From Cupriavidus sp. WKF15 (GTDB taxonomy: Bacteria > Pseudomonadota > Gammaproteobacteria > Burkholderiales > Burkholderiaceae), in assembly GCF_029278605.1 (NCBI RefSeq), contig NZ_CP119573.1, positions 1,612,001 to 1,676,000 of the forward strand: a stretch of DNA of 64,000 nucleotides, read 5' to 3'. Numbering within the stretch: the stretch's first letter is position 1; each line of letters starts with the position of its first letter. The translations under genes were made by a program, and so were the position numbers. The notes beneath the pieces are model-generated. The model was not told the origin of the DNA. It was given only the letters and a program-made list of their open reading frames with translations, and ran no database searches. Shown piece after piece: positions 44,282 through 52,965 of the stretch.

Positions 44282-45999
44282 ACGCGGCGGCGGCCGCGCA
44301 GCGGCTGCGCCGACGCCAGCGCCAGGATGCGCTGTCCGGCGCCGCTGTGCGTGCGCTCACCGGCGAGCCGGCGCTGCACTTCCGCGACGGCCGGCTCTGG
44401 CATGCGATGCGGCCAGTGCCGCAGCATGCGCCGCATCTGCGTACCGATCCGGACTCCGACAGCGCGGCTTGCCTGCGCGGCGCCGCCGATGGCGCCGCGC
44501 TACGCCACGCGCATTCCGATCCTGCACTGCACCGCAGCCTCTGCCCGGCCGACCCGGTCGAGCGGCTGCTGTTCGAACTGCTGGAGCAACTGCGCTGCGA
44601 AACCCGCGTGCCGCGCGGCATGGCCGGCGTGGCGGCCAATCTGCGCCATCGCTTCCTGGCGTGGTCGCGTGCGTTTCATCGCTCGGGCCTGACCGAGGGC
44701 CAGCTGGGGATCCTGCTCTACACCGTCGCCCAGGTGGCGTGGTCGCGCCTGAGCGGCGAGCCGGTGCTAGATGAAACCGAGGACCTGATCGAGGCCACGC
44801 GCGCCGCCATCGTGCCCGTGCTGGGCACGTCGCTGGCCGGGTTGCGCTCGCATCGCCATGATCAGGCTGCATTCGCCGGGCACGCGCTGGCACTGGCCCG
44901 CGCCGTGGCGCAGATGGTCCGTAGCGAAGCGCCGAATGTGGGCGAGGACGATGACAACGCAGCGTCCGCCGCGCGTGCCGGGTTTGCGCTGTGGCTCGAC
45001 TTCGAAGAGGAGCGCGCGGAAAATTTCGCCGTCGCCGACAGCGGCCACAGCCGCGTGCTGGCCGAGGCGAAAGACGGCTACCGTGTCTTCACCACGCGCT
45101 ACGATCGCGAGGTGCGCGCCGCCACGCTGGTGCGGCGTGCCTTGCTCGACGAATACCGCACGCAGCTTGACGCGCGCATTGCGCGTGCCTGCGTCAACGT
45201 GGCCCGCCTCGCGCGCCGGCTGCGTGCCGCGCTGGCGCAGCCGCGCGTGGACGGCTGGTCCTTTGGCGAGGAGAGCGGCCGCATCGACGGCCGCCGCCTG
45301 GCGCAGCTTGTCAGCTCGCCCGCCGAACGCCGCCTGTTCCGGCTCGAAGCGCACCGGGCCCATGCCGATTGCGTGGTCGGCTTCCTGGTGGATTGCTCCG
45401 GATCGATGAAGGCACGGGCCGAACCGCTGACGCTGCTGCTCGACCTGCTGACCCGCGCGCTCGACGAGGCGGGTGTCGCGACCGAGGTGCTCGGCTTCAC
45501 GACCGGTGCGTGGAACGGCGGGCGCGCCCGCGCGGACTGGCTCGCGCGTGGCCGGCCCGCGCATCCGGGCCGCCTCAATGAAACCTGCCACATGGTGTTC
45601 AAGGACGCCACGCGCAGCTGGCGCCGCTCGCGCACCGACCTTACCGCCTTGCTCAAGCCCGACCTGTTCCGCGAAGGCGTCGACGGCGAGGCCGTGGAGT
45701 GGGCCTGCGCCCGCCTGCACACGACCGGCAAGGCACGCCGCATCCTGCTGGTGGTGTCGGATGGCAGCCCGATGGATACGGCCACCGGCCAGGCCAACGA
45801 CGCCTGCTACCTCGACAACCACCTGAAGGCCGTGGTCGCGCGGCACGATACGCTGCGCGACGTCGAGGTGCTGGGGCTTGGCGTCGGGCTGGACCTGAGC
45901 CCCTACTACCGGCATGCGCTGGCGCTGGACCTGTCGCAGCCAGTGGATATGGCAATGCTGGATGAGGTAGCGGACCTGCTGGCGGCGCGGCGGCGGTAG
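44278..45999 (+). CDS. CobT-like protein with von Willebrand A domain
   Basis: A 573-residue CobT-type partner of the AAA+ ATPase. The C-terminal VWA domain has an intact MIDAS motif (DCSGSMK, 372-378) plus a distal [13 protein letters not shown]. The N-terminal half is helical and Ala/Arg-rich, with a short acidic stretch (GEDDDNAAS) where CobT proteins carry their acidic linker. AAA+/VWA pairs act as metal-insertion or remodelling machines. With no CobN nearby, and a diiron/ferredoxin cluster beginning just downstream on the other strand, the client may be a metalloenzyme of that cluster; this is inference. Confidence 0.83.
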   Translation: MNAAAAAQRLRRRQRQDALSGAAVRALTGEPALHFRDGRLWHAMRPVPQHAPHLRTDPDSDSAACLRGAADGAALRHAHSDPALHRSLCPADPVERLLFELLEQLRCETRVPRGMAGVAANLRHRFLAWSRAFHRSGLTEGQLGILLYTVAQVAWSRLSGEPVLDETEDLIEATRAAIVPVLGTSLAGLRSHRHDQAAFAGHALALARAVAQMVRSEAPNVGEDDDNAASAARAGFALWLDFEEERAENFAVADSGHSRVLAEAKDGYRVFTTRYDREVRAATLVRRALLDEYRTQLDARIARACVNVARLARRLRAALAQPRVDGWSFGEESGRIDGRRLAQLVSSPAERRLFRLEAHRAHADCVVGFLVDCSGSMKARAEPLTLLLDLLTRALDEAGVATEVLGFTTGAWNGGRARADWLARGRPAHPGRLNETCHMVFKDATRSWRRSRTDLTALLKPDLFREGVDGEAVEWACARLHTTGKARRILLVVSDGSPMDTATGQANDACYLDNHLKAVVARHDTLRDVEVLGLGVGLDLSPYYRHALALDLSQPVDMAMLDEVADLLAARRR

Positions 46000-46032
46000 G
46001 CCGGGCCGCCAGCTTTCGACTCTCGCTTGCGC

Positions 46033-46428
46033 TCAGAGGCTCGTCGAGCACTCGCTCTGCGGGGTGGCGATGTTCGCCGCGCCGCGCGCGGCTTCGCGCG
46101 GCTGCCACGACACGGCGATATCGCCGCGGATAAAGGTCTGGCAGGCCAGCCGGAAGCCACCGGCCAGTTCCTCCTCGGTCAGCAGCTTCTTTTCCTTTGG
46201 CTTGACTGTGTCCGTATGCTCGCGGCCCGCTTCGATGCGGCACTTGCAGGTGCCGCAGAGTCCGCCGCCACACTTGAAGGGAATGCCGCCCTGTTCTCGC
46301 AGGGACACGCGCAGCAGGTTGCTGTCGGGCGGTGCACTGACCGTCTTGCCCTGGTTGGTGAGGAAGGTGATCTGGATCATGGCGATGAATGGTTGCGCGG
46401 CAAATGACGGGGTGATCAGGACAGTCAT
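46033..46428 (-). CDS. 2Fe-2S plant-type ferredoxin
   Basis: A 131-residue ferredoxin; the cysteines lie in FKCGGGLCGTCKCRI and a distal LACQT, the CX5CX2C...C pattern of a 2Fe-2S cluster. The ATG at 46428 overlaps the stop of the preceding gene (TGATG), favouring coupled translation, although an internal ATG at 46380 (MIQITFLTNQ) would begin exactly at the fold. Last gene of a minus-strand unit: transporter, ferredoxin, small unknown protein, ferredoxin. Probably donates electrons to an oxygenase in the cluster. Confidence 0.87.
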   Translation of the reverse strand: MTVLITPSFAAQPFIAMIQITFLTNQGKTVSAPPDSNLLRVSLREQGGIPFKCGGGLCGTCKCRIEAGREHTDTVKPKEKKLLTEEELAGGFRLACQTFIRGDIAVSWQPREAARGAANIATPQSECSTSL

Positions 46429-46745
46429 CAGGACAGTCCGCTCACGGCGACGGGCGTCGGCACCAGCGTGATGTCCATGGTGCCGAAGCGGGCCAGCTCG
46501 CGCAGCGCGGCGCGGGCGGCCTCCAGCGTGGCGTATTTGTCGAGGAATTTGGTCGACACCAGGTTGACGATGCCGGGCGGCGTTTCCTCCAGTACGCGCA
46601 CCTTGGTGTCGGCGGCGAGTTCGGCAATGACGAAGCGCGCCGTGCGCTTGCCGTAGAAGACATAGTCGTACGCCTCCACCGCCGTCATGCCATCGGTGGG
46701 CTCGGTGCGAAACTGGCCGGGGCGGCTCGTGAGCAGGACGAACAT
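46428..46745 (-). CDS. Small protein of unknown function between two ferredoxins
   Basis: A 105-residue protein I cannot assign. Soluble, no cysteine, features YDYVFYGKRTARFVIAEL and ETPPGIVNLVSTKFLDKY with a helical C-terminal half (ATLEAARAALRELARFG). It is encoded 1 bp after one ferredoxin and overlaps the next by 1 bp, so stoichiometric co-production is likely. It may be a coupling or scaffold protein for the redox chain. Confidence 0.75.
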   Translation of the reverse strand: MFVLLTSRPGQFRTEPTDGMTAVEAYDYVFYGKRTARFVIAELAADTKVRVLEETPPGIVNLVSTKFLDKYATLEAARAALRELARFGTMDITLVPTPVAVSGLS

Positions 46746-46746
46746 G

Positions 46747-47121
46747 TCAGGCGTCCACGCTGTCGGTGGCCAGGGCGGCCACCGTGGTCACAGCCACGGT
46801 GCCGGCGGCAACCGGTGCAGGTGCCGGCAGATCGTCCTGGGCCAGCTCGATGTCGTGCTCGATCCAGAGCTGGCAGGCAAGCCGGTAGCCCTGTTCGAGC
46901 CGCTCGCCGAGTTGCTTCTTTTCCTTCCAGTTTGGCGGCGGCAGGTGCTCTGCTCCGGCAATCACGCGGCAGGCGCACTTGGAGCACTTGCCCATGCCGC
47001 ACTCGTAGCGCAGGTTGGGGTAGGGGAACTGGCGGATGCCCGCGCGGACGACCAGGTTGGTCTGCGGCTTGACCTCGTCGGTGAAGGTCTGGCCCTGCTT
47101 GTGGAAGGTGACAGTCGGCAT
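46747..47121 (-). CDS. 2Fe-2S plant-type ferredoxin (second)
   Basis: A 124-residue ferredoxin with CGMGKCSKCACRV and a distal LACQL. The cluster loop differs from the other ferredoxin (GMGKCSKC against GGGLCGTC), so the two may have different potentials or partners. The C-terminus has a 25-residue Ala/Val/Pro-rich tail (APAPVAAGTVAVTTVAALAT), atypical for the family. ATG at 47121. Confidence 0.88.
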   Translation of the reverse strand: MPTVTFHKQGQTFTDEVKPQTNLVVRAGIRQFPYPNLRYECGMGKCSKCACRVIAGAEHLPPPNWKEKKQLGERLEQGYRLACQLWIEHDIELAQDDLPAPAPVAAGTVAVTTVAALATDSVDA

Positions 47122-47218
47122 AGGTCGGATCGTGCTGGCCGGATGCCGCCGCGAGGGCGGCGTCCGGACGGATTCAGAAACGTTGGGGAGTTTTGCTGGG
47201 CGGTGCTGCCTCGGTCCT

Positions 47219-48757
47219 CTACGACCACAGCAGCATCGCGGCCACCGTCGAGCAGGCCAATCCGATCAGGACCGGCATCAGCAGCGCGCGCACCGCTTCG
47301 AGCACCGGCACCCGGGCAAAGCCGGCCACCGCGATCAGCGACGACCAGGCCACCAGCGTGCCGCCGCCGGTCCACACGGCGCCCATCTGGCCGACCGCCG
47401 CCAGCGTGGCAGGATCGAAGCCGACCACCGGGCCGAGCGCGCCGGCCAGCGTGCCGGTCAGCGGCAGGCCTGCAAAGCCCGAGCCGTCGATGCCGGTGAT
47501 CATGCCGACCAGCAGCACGCCGAACGCGACCAGCACGTGGTTGTCGGGGATGGTGTGCTGGTAGGCCTGGATCAGTTCGAACAGCAGGCTCGGCGCCTTG
47601 CCCGGCGGCAGGCCGAGGATCTGCGCAGCGGTCTCGCCGGCACCGACGAAGAAGAAGCCCGCGATCGGCAGTACCGAGCCCATTGCCTTGAAGGCGAAGA
47701 CAAAGCCGTCGGTGATGTGCTCCGGGCAGACGTCGAGCATGCGGCGCGGGCCTTCCGCGGCCAGCGTCGCCAGCATCATCAGCACGGCGGCGACGCCGCC
47801 GACCAGCGCGGCCGCGTCGCCGCCCTTGAGGTCCTGCACGCCGGTGCCGAGCTTCGGCATCACCATGATGGCGACCACCGCGAGGAAGGCGATGGGCGTC
47901 ACGATCGCGAAGCACTTCGACCACTTCACGCGGCGTCGGGCCACCATCGACAGGCTGGCCTCGATGTTGCTGTCGGTGGCCAGCGGCTCGGCATGGGCCG
48001 TGCCGCGTGCAATCTCTGCCTTGTCAAAGGTGCCGCCGCCCTCGGCCGCCATCGCGGTACCGCCGGCGCGTGCCTGCCAGCGGTCGAGCAGGGCGCCGCT
48101 GGCCGGCACGATGTGCTTGCGCATCGACAGATAGCCCAGGCACAGCGCGATGCAGCCGGTGATGATCGACAGCGCCAGCGCGCGGTCGGCCACCACGGCG
48201 GCGCTTACCGCCGCACCGGCGGCCTTGGCGCTGATGCCGGGCGCCACCCCGATCACATAGTCCGACGACAGCGCCATGCCCTGGCCGGCGATGGCGATGG
48301 CCATCGCCCCCGCCAGCGGCGGCAGCCCCGCTGCGATGGCCGCGGGCAGCAGGATGGCCGACACCAGCGGCACGGCTGGCGTCGGCCAGAAGAACAGCGA
48401 GATGACATAGGTGATGCCCGCCAGGATGAAGAAGGCCGAATGGCCGTTCTTCATCACCATGCGGAAGGGCTCCACCATGCGGATGTCCGAGCGCAGCGTC
48501 TTGAGCGCATTCAGCAGCGCCGTCATGAATGCGATCACCAGGAAGATATTGAACAGCTCCCTGGCGGCAACCAGGCTGGCGGAGAACACCCCCGCCAACG
48601 CCGAGACCGTGCTACCAGTCAGGGCAAAGACGACGAGGGCGGTGCCCACGATGGATGGCACGACGACATTGGCGCGCAGGATCATCGTCAGCACGATGAC
48701 CGCGACCCCTGCCAGATAAATCCAGTGCGCTGCACCGATCACGACTTGTTGTGACAT
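47219..48757 (-). CDS. Polytopic membrane transporter (ion-transporter superfamily type), substrate unknown
   Basis: A 512-residue integral membrane protein with roughly 12 hydrophobic helices and two pseudo-symmetric halves; a polar cytoplasmic loop at about 215-275 separates them. Motif-like loops SSDYVIGVAPG and PDNHVLVAFGVLLVGMITGI resemble DctM/citrate-type carriers, but I cannot place it in a named family with confidence. The ATG at 48757 has CAGGGAG upstream. First gene of the minus-strand ferredoxin unit; a GTATAC box sits at 48816-48831 in its promoter, so it likely imports the substrate of the GntR-controlled pathway. Confidence 0.72.
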   Translation of the reverse strand: MSQQVVIGAAHWIYLAGVAVIVLTMILRANVVVPSIVGTALVVFALTGSTVSALAGVFSASLVAARELFNIFLVIAFMTALLNALKTLRSDIRMVEPFRMVMKNGHSAFFILAGITYVISLFFWPTPAVPLVSAILLPAAIAAGLPPLAGAMAIAIAGQGMALSSDYVIGVAPGISAKAAGAAVSAAVVADRALALSIITGCIALCLGYLSMRKHIVPASGALLDRWQARAGGTAMAAEGGGTFDKAEIARGTAHAEPLATDSNIEASLSMVARRRVKWSKCFAIVTPIAFLAVVAIMVMPKLGTGVQDLKGGDAAALVGGVAAVLMMLATLAAEGPRRMLDVCPEHITDGFVFAFKAMGSVLPIAGFFFVGAGETAAQILGLPPGKAPSLLFELIQAYQHTIPDNHVLVAFGVLLVGMITGIDGSGFAGLPLTGTLAGALGPVVGFDPATLAAVGQMGAVWTGGGTLVAWSSLIAVAGFARVPVLEAVRALLMPVLIGLACSTVAAMLLWS

Positions 48758-48815
48758 GAAAACTCCCTGGGGCGAGGGGTTGTGGGGGCGGTTCCCGTCA
48801 GAGCAGGAAGCACGT

Positions 48816-49006
48816 TGGTATACTATATTCCGAGCAGTCGATGCGCCAAGCAGATTTTCATCAGGATTTACGCGAACTCCGACATAGTGCATGTTGCCTT
48901 GGTGCCGCACAGTTGTTGGGATTGTGGCTTTTCAGGCGCTCTCACGATGGTGCATGGATCGTCAGTGTGATTTGCTGCGGTATCGCGGGATATGTAGACT
49001 GTATAC
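48816..49006. promoter_or_regulatory. GntR (FCD-type) boxes in the transporter/OCD divergent region
   Basis: TGGTATACTATATTCC (48816-48831) lies 59 bp upstream of the transporter start. CTGTATACCG (48999-49008) lies about 107 bp upstream of the OCD-like gene. Both carry the GTATAC core used by UxuR/ExuR-like FCD regulators. The rest of the 357-bp gap 48758-49114 contains no gene I can support. Confidence 0.65.
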
Positions 49007-49114
49007 CGATTATTGGGCGGGGTCTCCCAAGTTTCAGCATGAGACGTGCCTGGAACCGCGAACCGCCCTTCCGCTTCTCTTTGACGACTTCTCCAACCCA
49101 CCAGCGGAGTTCCC

Positions 49115-50047
49115 ATGCAGCACATCACAGACGCGTTGATCGACGCCCACGTCAGCCCTGAAGACGCCCGGCAAGTCATGGAAGTGGCCTTCGCCAGCTT
49201 CGGCCGGGGCGACGCGGCGATGCAGGAGCGTATCCGCACCGAGGCGGGCGGCGTCAAGCTGTCCACGCTGGGCGCGGTGATCCCGCAGCAGGGCGTGGCG
49301 GGTGCCAAGGTCTACACGACGATCAACGGCCAGTTCTCGTTTGTCATCCTGATCTTCTCGACGGAGGACGGCAGGCCGCTCGCCTCGTTCGATGCCGGCG
49401 CCATCACGCGCCTGCGCACGGCGGCGTGCACCACGCTCGCGGCGCAGCGGCTCGCGCGGCCGGGGGCGCGCACGCTGGCGCTGTTCGGCGCCGGCACGCA
49501 GGGGGCGCAGCACGCGCGCCAGCTTAGCGCGACGCTGGGGCTGGAGCGCATCCTGGTGTGGGATCCGTATGCCGACGCCGGCATGCCCGCGCGGCTGTCG
49601 GCGCAATGCGGCATCCCGGTCGTGCTGGCCGAGCCGGATGACGCCGTGGCGCAGGCCGACATCGTCGTCACGGCCTCGCGCTCGACCACGCCGCTGTTCG
49701 CCGGCGCTTCGCTGCGGCCGGGTGCGTTCGTAGCCGCCATCGGCTCCAGCCTGCCGCATACGCGCGAGCTGGACGACACCGCGCTGCACCGCGCCGCGGC
49801 CGTGGTGGTCGAGTGGCGTCCGCAATCGACCCGCGAGGCCGGCGACATCGTGCTGGCCGATCCCCTCGCGCTGCCGGCGGAAAAGATCGTCGAACTGGGC
49901 GACGTCGTGCTCGGCAAGGTGTCGCCGCGCAAGCGGGACGACGACATCGTCATCTACAAGTCAGTCGGCGTTGGTCTGGAGGACGTGGCGCTGGCGGGCT
50001 TCGCGTGGTCGCGCATTGCCGGCGCGGCCGGGCTTCGCGCCGCCTGA
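49115..50047 (+). CDS. Ornithine cyclodeaminase / mu-crystallin family protein
   Basis: A 310-residue NAD(P)-binding protein. Rossmann motif FGAGTQGAQHAR, substrate-side KVYTTING and DAGAITRLRTAACT, C-terminal YKSVGVGLEDVA. Family members are ornithine cyclodeaminases, alanine dehydrogenases, ketimine reductases or tauropine-type enzymes; the residues here do not single one out. In an amine/amide catabolic cluster an imine or ketimine reductase role is plausible. The ATG at 49115 has GGAGTTCCC upstream. Confidence 0.85.
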   Translation: MQHITDALIDAHVSPEDARQVMEVAFASFGRGDAAMQERIRTEAGGVKLSTLGAVIPQQGVAGAKVYTTINGQFSFVILIFSTEDGRPLASFDAGAITRLRTAACTTLAAQRLARPGARTLALFGAGTQGAQHARQLSATLGLERILVWDPYADAGMPARLSAQCGIPVVLAEPDDAVAQADIVVTASRSTTPLFAGASLRPGAFVAAIGSSLPHTRELDDTALHRAAAVVVEWRPQSTREAGDIVLADPLALPAEKIVELGDVVLGKVSPRKRDDDIVIYKSVGVGLEDVALAGFAWSRIAGAAGLRAA

Positions 50048-50123
50048 GGCCCTCACCAGGCCTTGCGCCGGGTAAACCCGGGCGTGATGAGTCAACAAAG
50101 CGCTTGCCGTCTGCGTCTCTCTG

Positions 50124-50138
50124 TATATAGTATACAAC
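50124..50138. promoter_or_regulatory. GntR box upstream of the HDO-type gene
   Basis: TATATAGTATACAAC (50124-50138); reversed it reads GTTGTATACTATATA, nearly identical to the site at 48816. It lies 86 bp before the start of the diiron protein gene. Confidence 0.65.
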
Positions 50139-50223
50139 AATGCAATCGTGATCGATCTACTAGCGATCCAGGCATCCCGACCCACTCCGAATCGCCCCAC
50201 ATCCGCCAACAGGAGCCCCCGTC

Positions 50224-50955
50224 ATGGCCGAACTGATGAACCGCGAAGTATTCCGAGCCGCCCTTGAAGAAGCCATCAAGGGCAAGAGCGCCAACAAGGC
50301 GCCGTTCAGCGTGGCCTGGGCCAGCGGCAAGCTGAGCCGCGCCCACCTCGCACGCTGGGCCGAGAACCACTATCACTATGTCGGTCCGTTCGCGGATTAC
50401 CTCGGCTACATCTATGCACGCACGCCTGACCGGTATACCGAAGCCAAGGACTTCCTGCTCGCCAATATGTACGAGGAGGAAATCGGCGGCGACCGCCACA
50501 CCGATCTGCTGATCCGCTTCGCCGAAGCCTGCGGCACCACCCGCGAGCGCGTGATCGACCCGGACAATATGTCGCCGACCACGCGCGGCCTGCAGAGCTG
50601 GTGCTACGCGGTGGCCATGCGCGAAGACCCGATCGTGGCGGTGGCCGGGCTGGTGGTCGGGCTGGAATCGCAGGTGCCGTCGATCTACCGCAAGCAGACC
50701 CCGACGCTGCGCGACAAGTACCAGTTCACCGACGAGGAGGTCGAGTTCTTCGACCTGCATATCGTCTCGGACGAGATCCATGGCGAGCGCGGCTACCAGA
50801 TCGTGCTCGAGCACGCCAACACGCCCGAGCTGCAGCAGCGCTGCCTGAAGATCTGCGAGATCGGCGCGCAGATGCGGCTGCTGTACACGACCGCGCTCTA
50901 CCACGACTACGTCGAGAAAGAGCTGCCGCTGCCCGAACTCGAGATGGCCGCCTGA
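50224..50955 (+). CDS. Haem-oxygenase-like (TenA/PqqC-fold) diiron protein, HDO type
   Basis: A 243-residue all-helical protein of the PqqC/TenA fold. It has the full ligand set of the haem-oxygenase-like diiron oxidases: E85 and H92 (EEEIGGDRHTD), E148 (GLESQVP) and H179-x3-D183-x2-H186 (HIVSDEIHGE). PqqC itself is cofactor-free, so these residues argue for a metal-dependent oxidase, as in CADD, UndA or BesC. Those enzymes decarboxylate, cleave or N-oxygenate amino or fatty acids. The neighbours (ALDH, ferredoxin reductase, two ferredoxins) supply electrons and remove an aldehyde. The substrate is unknown. ATG at 50224 with GGAGCCCCCGTC upstream. Confidence 0.8.
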   Translation: MAELMNREVFRAALEEAIKGKSANKAPFSVAWASGKLSRAHLARWAENHYHYVGPFADYLGYIYARTPDRYTEAKDFLLANMYEEEIGGDRHTDLLIRFAEACGTTRERVIDPDNMSPTTRGLQSWCYAVAMREDPIVAVAGLVVGLESQVPSIYRKQTPTLRDKYQFTDEEVEFFDLHIVSDEIHGERGYQIVLEHANTPELQQRCLKICEIGAQMRLLYTTALYHDYVEKELPLPELEMAA

Positions 50956-50981
50956 GCCGCGCCGCGCAAACCGGACCGACG

Positions 50982-52427
50982 ATGAACGTATTCCTCAACC
51001 ATATCGACGGTGAATGGACGGCCTGCCAGTCGGGCCGGACCTTCGACAATGTCAACCCGGCCGACACCGGCGACCTCGTGGGCCGTTTCCAGGCGTCGTC
51101 GGCGGTGGATGCGCAGGCGGCCGTCGCAGCGGCGGCGGCCGCGTTCGCCGGCTGGAAGAAGACCCCGGTCGGCAAGCGCGCCGCGGTCCTCAACCGCGCT
51201 GCCGACCACCTCGAAGCCAACGCCGACAGCATCGCGGCCGAGCTGACCCGCGAAGAGGGCAAGGCCCTGGCGCTGGCCCGCGACGAAGTCCTGCGCTCGG
51301 CCCAGACGCTGCGCTTCTACGCCGTGGAAGGGCAGACCTTTACCGGCGAAGTGTTCCCCAACGACGACCCGGACCAGCTCGTCTACAGCCAGCGCGAGCC
51401 GCTGGGCGTGGTGACGGTGATCGCACCGTGGAACTTCCCGGTGTCGATCCCGGCCCGCAAGATTGCCCCGGCGCTGGTGACCGGCAATACGGTGGTGTTC
51501 AAGCCATCGTCCGAGGCGCCGCTGTCGGGCTACCGCCTGGCCGAGGCGCTGATCAAGGCGGGGCTGCCCAAGGGCGTGCTGAACTTCATCACGGGCAGCG
51601 CGGCCGAGATCGGCGCGGGCATCACCGAGGCGCCGCCCGTGCGGGCGATCTCGTTCACCGGCTCGTCGCGCGCCGGCGAGCAGATTCACCGCGCGGTGCC
51701 GATGACCACCCGCACCCAGATGGAACTGGGCGGCAAGAACCCGCTGATCGTGATGGAGGATGCGGACTTCGACCGCGCTGTCGACCTGACCATCAAGGGC
51801 GGTTTCTCGCTGTCCGGGCAGGCTTGCACCGGTACCAGCCGCGTGCTGGTGGCGCAGTCCGTCAAGGCCGCATACACCGAGCGGCTGCTGGCGAAGGTGG
51901 CCACGCTCAAGGTCGGCAGCGGCATGACGGCCGGGATGGACCTGGGGCCGCTGGCCTCGCAGAAGCAGCTCGAAACCGTGCTGCGCTACATCGAGATCGG
52001 CAAGTCCGAGGCAACGTTGCTGTGCGGCGGCGAGCGGCTGACGGGGGGCGACTTCGACAAGGGCTTCTACGTGGCGCCGACCGTGTTCACGGACGTGACG
52101 CAGCAGATGCGGATCGCGCGCGAGGAGATCTTCGGGCCGGTGATCGCCATCCTCGGCTTCACGGATTACGCGGATGCGATCGCCATGGCGAACGACACCG
52201 AGTATGGCCTGGCGGCGGCGATCGTCACCAGCAACCCGCGCTACATCCACCACTTCGCCACGGACATCGAGGCGGGCACGGTCAAGGTCAACCGCACCAC
52301 CACCGGGAACCTCGTCAACGCGCCGTTCGGCGGTCTGAAGCGGTCGAGCACGTCGACCTTCCGCGAGTCGGGCCGCACCGGGCTGGAGTTCTATACGCAG
52401 ATCAAGACGGTCTACCGGGGCGCCTGA
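50982..52427 (+). CDS. NAD(P)-dependent aldehyde dehydrogenase
   Basis: A 481-residue ALDH-superfamily enzyme. NAD-binding FTGSSRAGEQ, catalytic Glu in MELGGKNPLIV, catalytic Cys in SGQACTGTSR, C-terminal EESGRTG-like FRESGRTGLEFY. Similar in type to 2,5-dioxovalerate/succinate-semialdehyde dehydrogenases, so the substrate may be a carboxylated aldehyde. It probably oxidises the aldehyde released by the diiron enzyme. ATG at 50982, 26 bp after that gene. Confidence 0.93.
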   Translation: MNVFLNHIDGEWTACQSGRTFDNVNPADTGDLVGRFQASSAVDAQAAVAAAAAAFAGWKKTPVGKRAAVLNRAADHLEANADSIAAELTREEGKALALARDEVLRSAQTLRFYAVEGQTFTGEVFPNDDPDQLVYSQREPLGVVTVIAPWNFPVSIPARKIAPALVTGNTVVFKPSSEAPLSGYRLAEALIKAGLPKGVLNFITGSAAEIGAGITEAPPVRAISFTGSSRAGEQIHRAVPMTTRTQMELGGKNPLIVMEDADFDRAVDLTIKGGFSLSGQACTGTSRVLVAQSVKAAYTERLLAKVATLKVGSGMTAGMDLGPLASQKQLETVLRYIEIGKSEATLLCGGERLTGGDFDKGFYVAPTVFTDVTQQMRIAREEIFGPVIAILGFTDYADAIAMANDTEYGLAAAIVTSNPRYIHHFATDIEAGTVKVNRTTTGNLVNAPFGGLKRSSTSTFRESGRTGLEFYTQIKTVYRGA

Positions 52428-52454
52428 GTCCCACCGTCGCAAGGAGTCACGGAC

Positions 52455-52934
52455 ATGAAGAAAGCCATCAAGCTGGAACTGCGCGAAGCGCGCCACATGG
52501 TCGCCGCGGCCATCCGCCGCTCGGAGGAAATCGGCGTGCTGGAGTCGATCTGCGTGGTCGACGAAGGCGGCTATCCGCTCGCGCTGGAGCGCATGGACGG
52601 CGCCCGCATCACCGGGCCGCAGATCGCCTGGAACAAGGCGTTTACGGCCGCCGGTCACAAGCGTTCCACCCACCTGTTCACCACGCCGCCCAACGGGCCG
52701 GCGCTGCCGGGCAACGAGGCGTTCGGCATCCAGTGGAGCTTCGAAGGCAAGTTCGCCGCGTTCGTGGGTGGCTTCCCGATCGTGGTCAATGACGAGGTGA
52801 TCGGCGGCATCGGGCTGTCGGGCGGCAACGGCGAGCAGGACACGCAGGCCGGGCTGGCGGCGCTGCAGGCGCTGGCCGAACTGCTGGCGCCGCAGGACCT
52901 GAAGGTGCTGGTGCAGGCCGATATCAAGAAGTAA
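52455..52934 (+). CDS. GlcG/HbpS-family protein
   Basis: A 159-residue PF03928-type protein (CVVDEGGYPLALERMDGA, NKAFTAAGHKRST, GGFPIVVNDEVIGGIGLSGG). Family members bind haem, cobalamin or small catabolites, and often accompany glycolate or diol oxidation genes; no enzymatic role is established. In this operon it could be a cofactor-binding or substrate-binding accessory. ATG at 52455 after AAGGAGTCACGGAC. Confidence 0.88.
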   Translation: MKKAIKLELREARHMVAAAIRRSEEIGVLESICVVDEGGYPLALERMDGARITGPQIAWNKAFTAAGHKRSTHLFTTPPNGPALPGNEAFGIQWSFEGKFAAFVGGFPIVVNDEVIGGIGLSGGNGEQDTQAGLAALQALAELLAPQDLKVLVQADIKK

Positions 52935-52965
52935 CGGCACAAAGTAAGGGCACAATGGAGGTTCC

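Noticed and set aside
50224..50955. PQQ biosynthesis protein PqqC
   Set aside because: No other pqq genes nearby, and the protein has the diiron ligand set that cofactor-free PqqC lacks.
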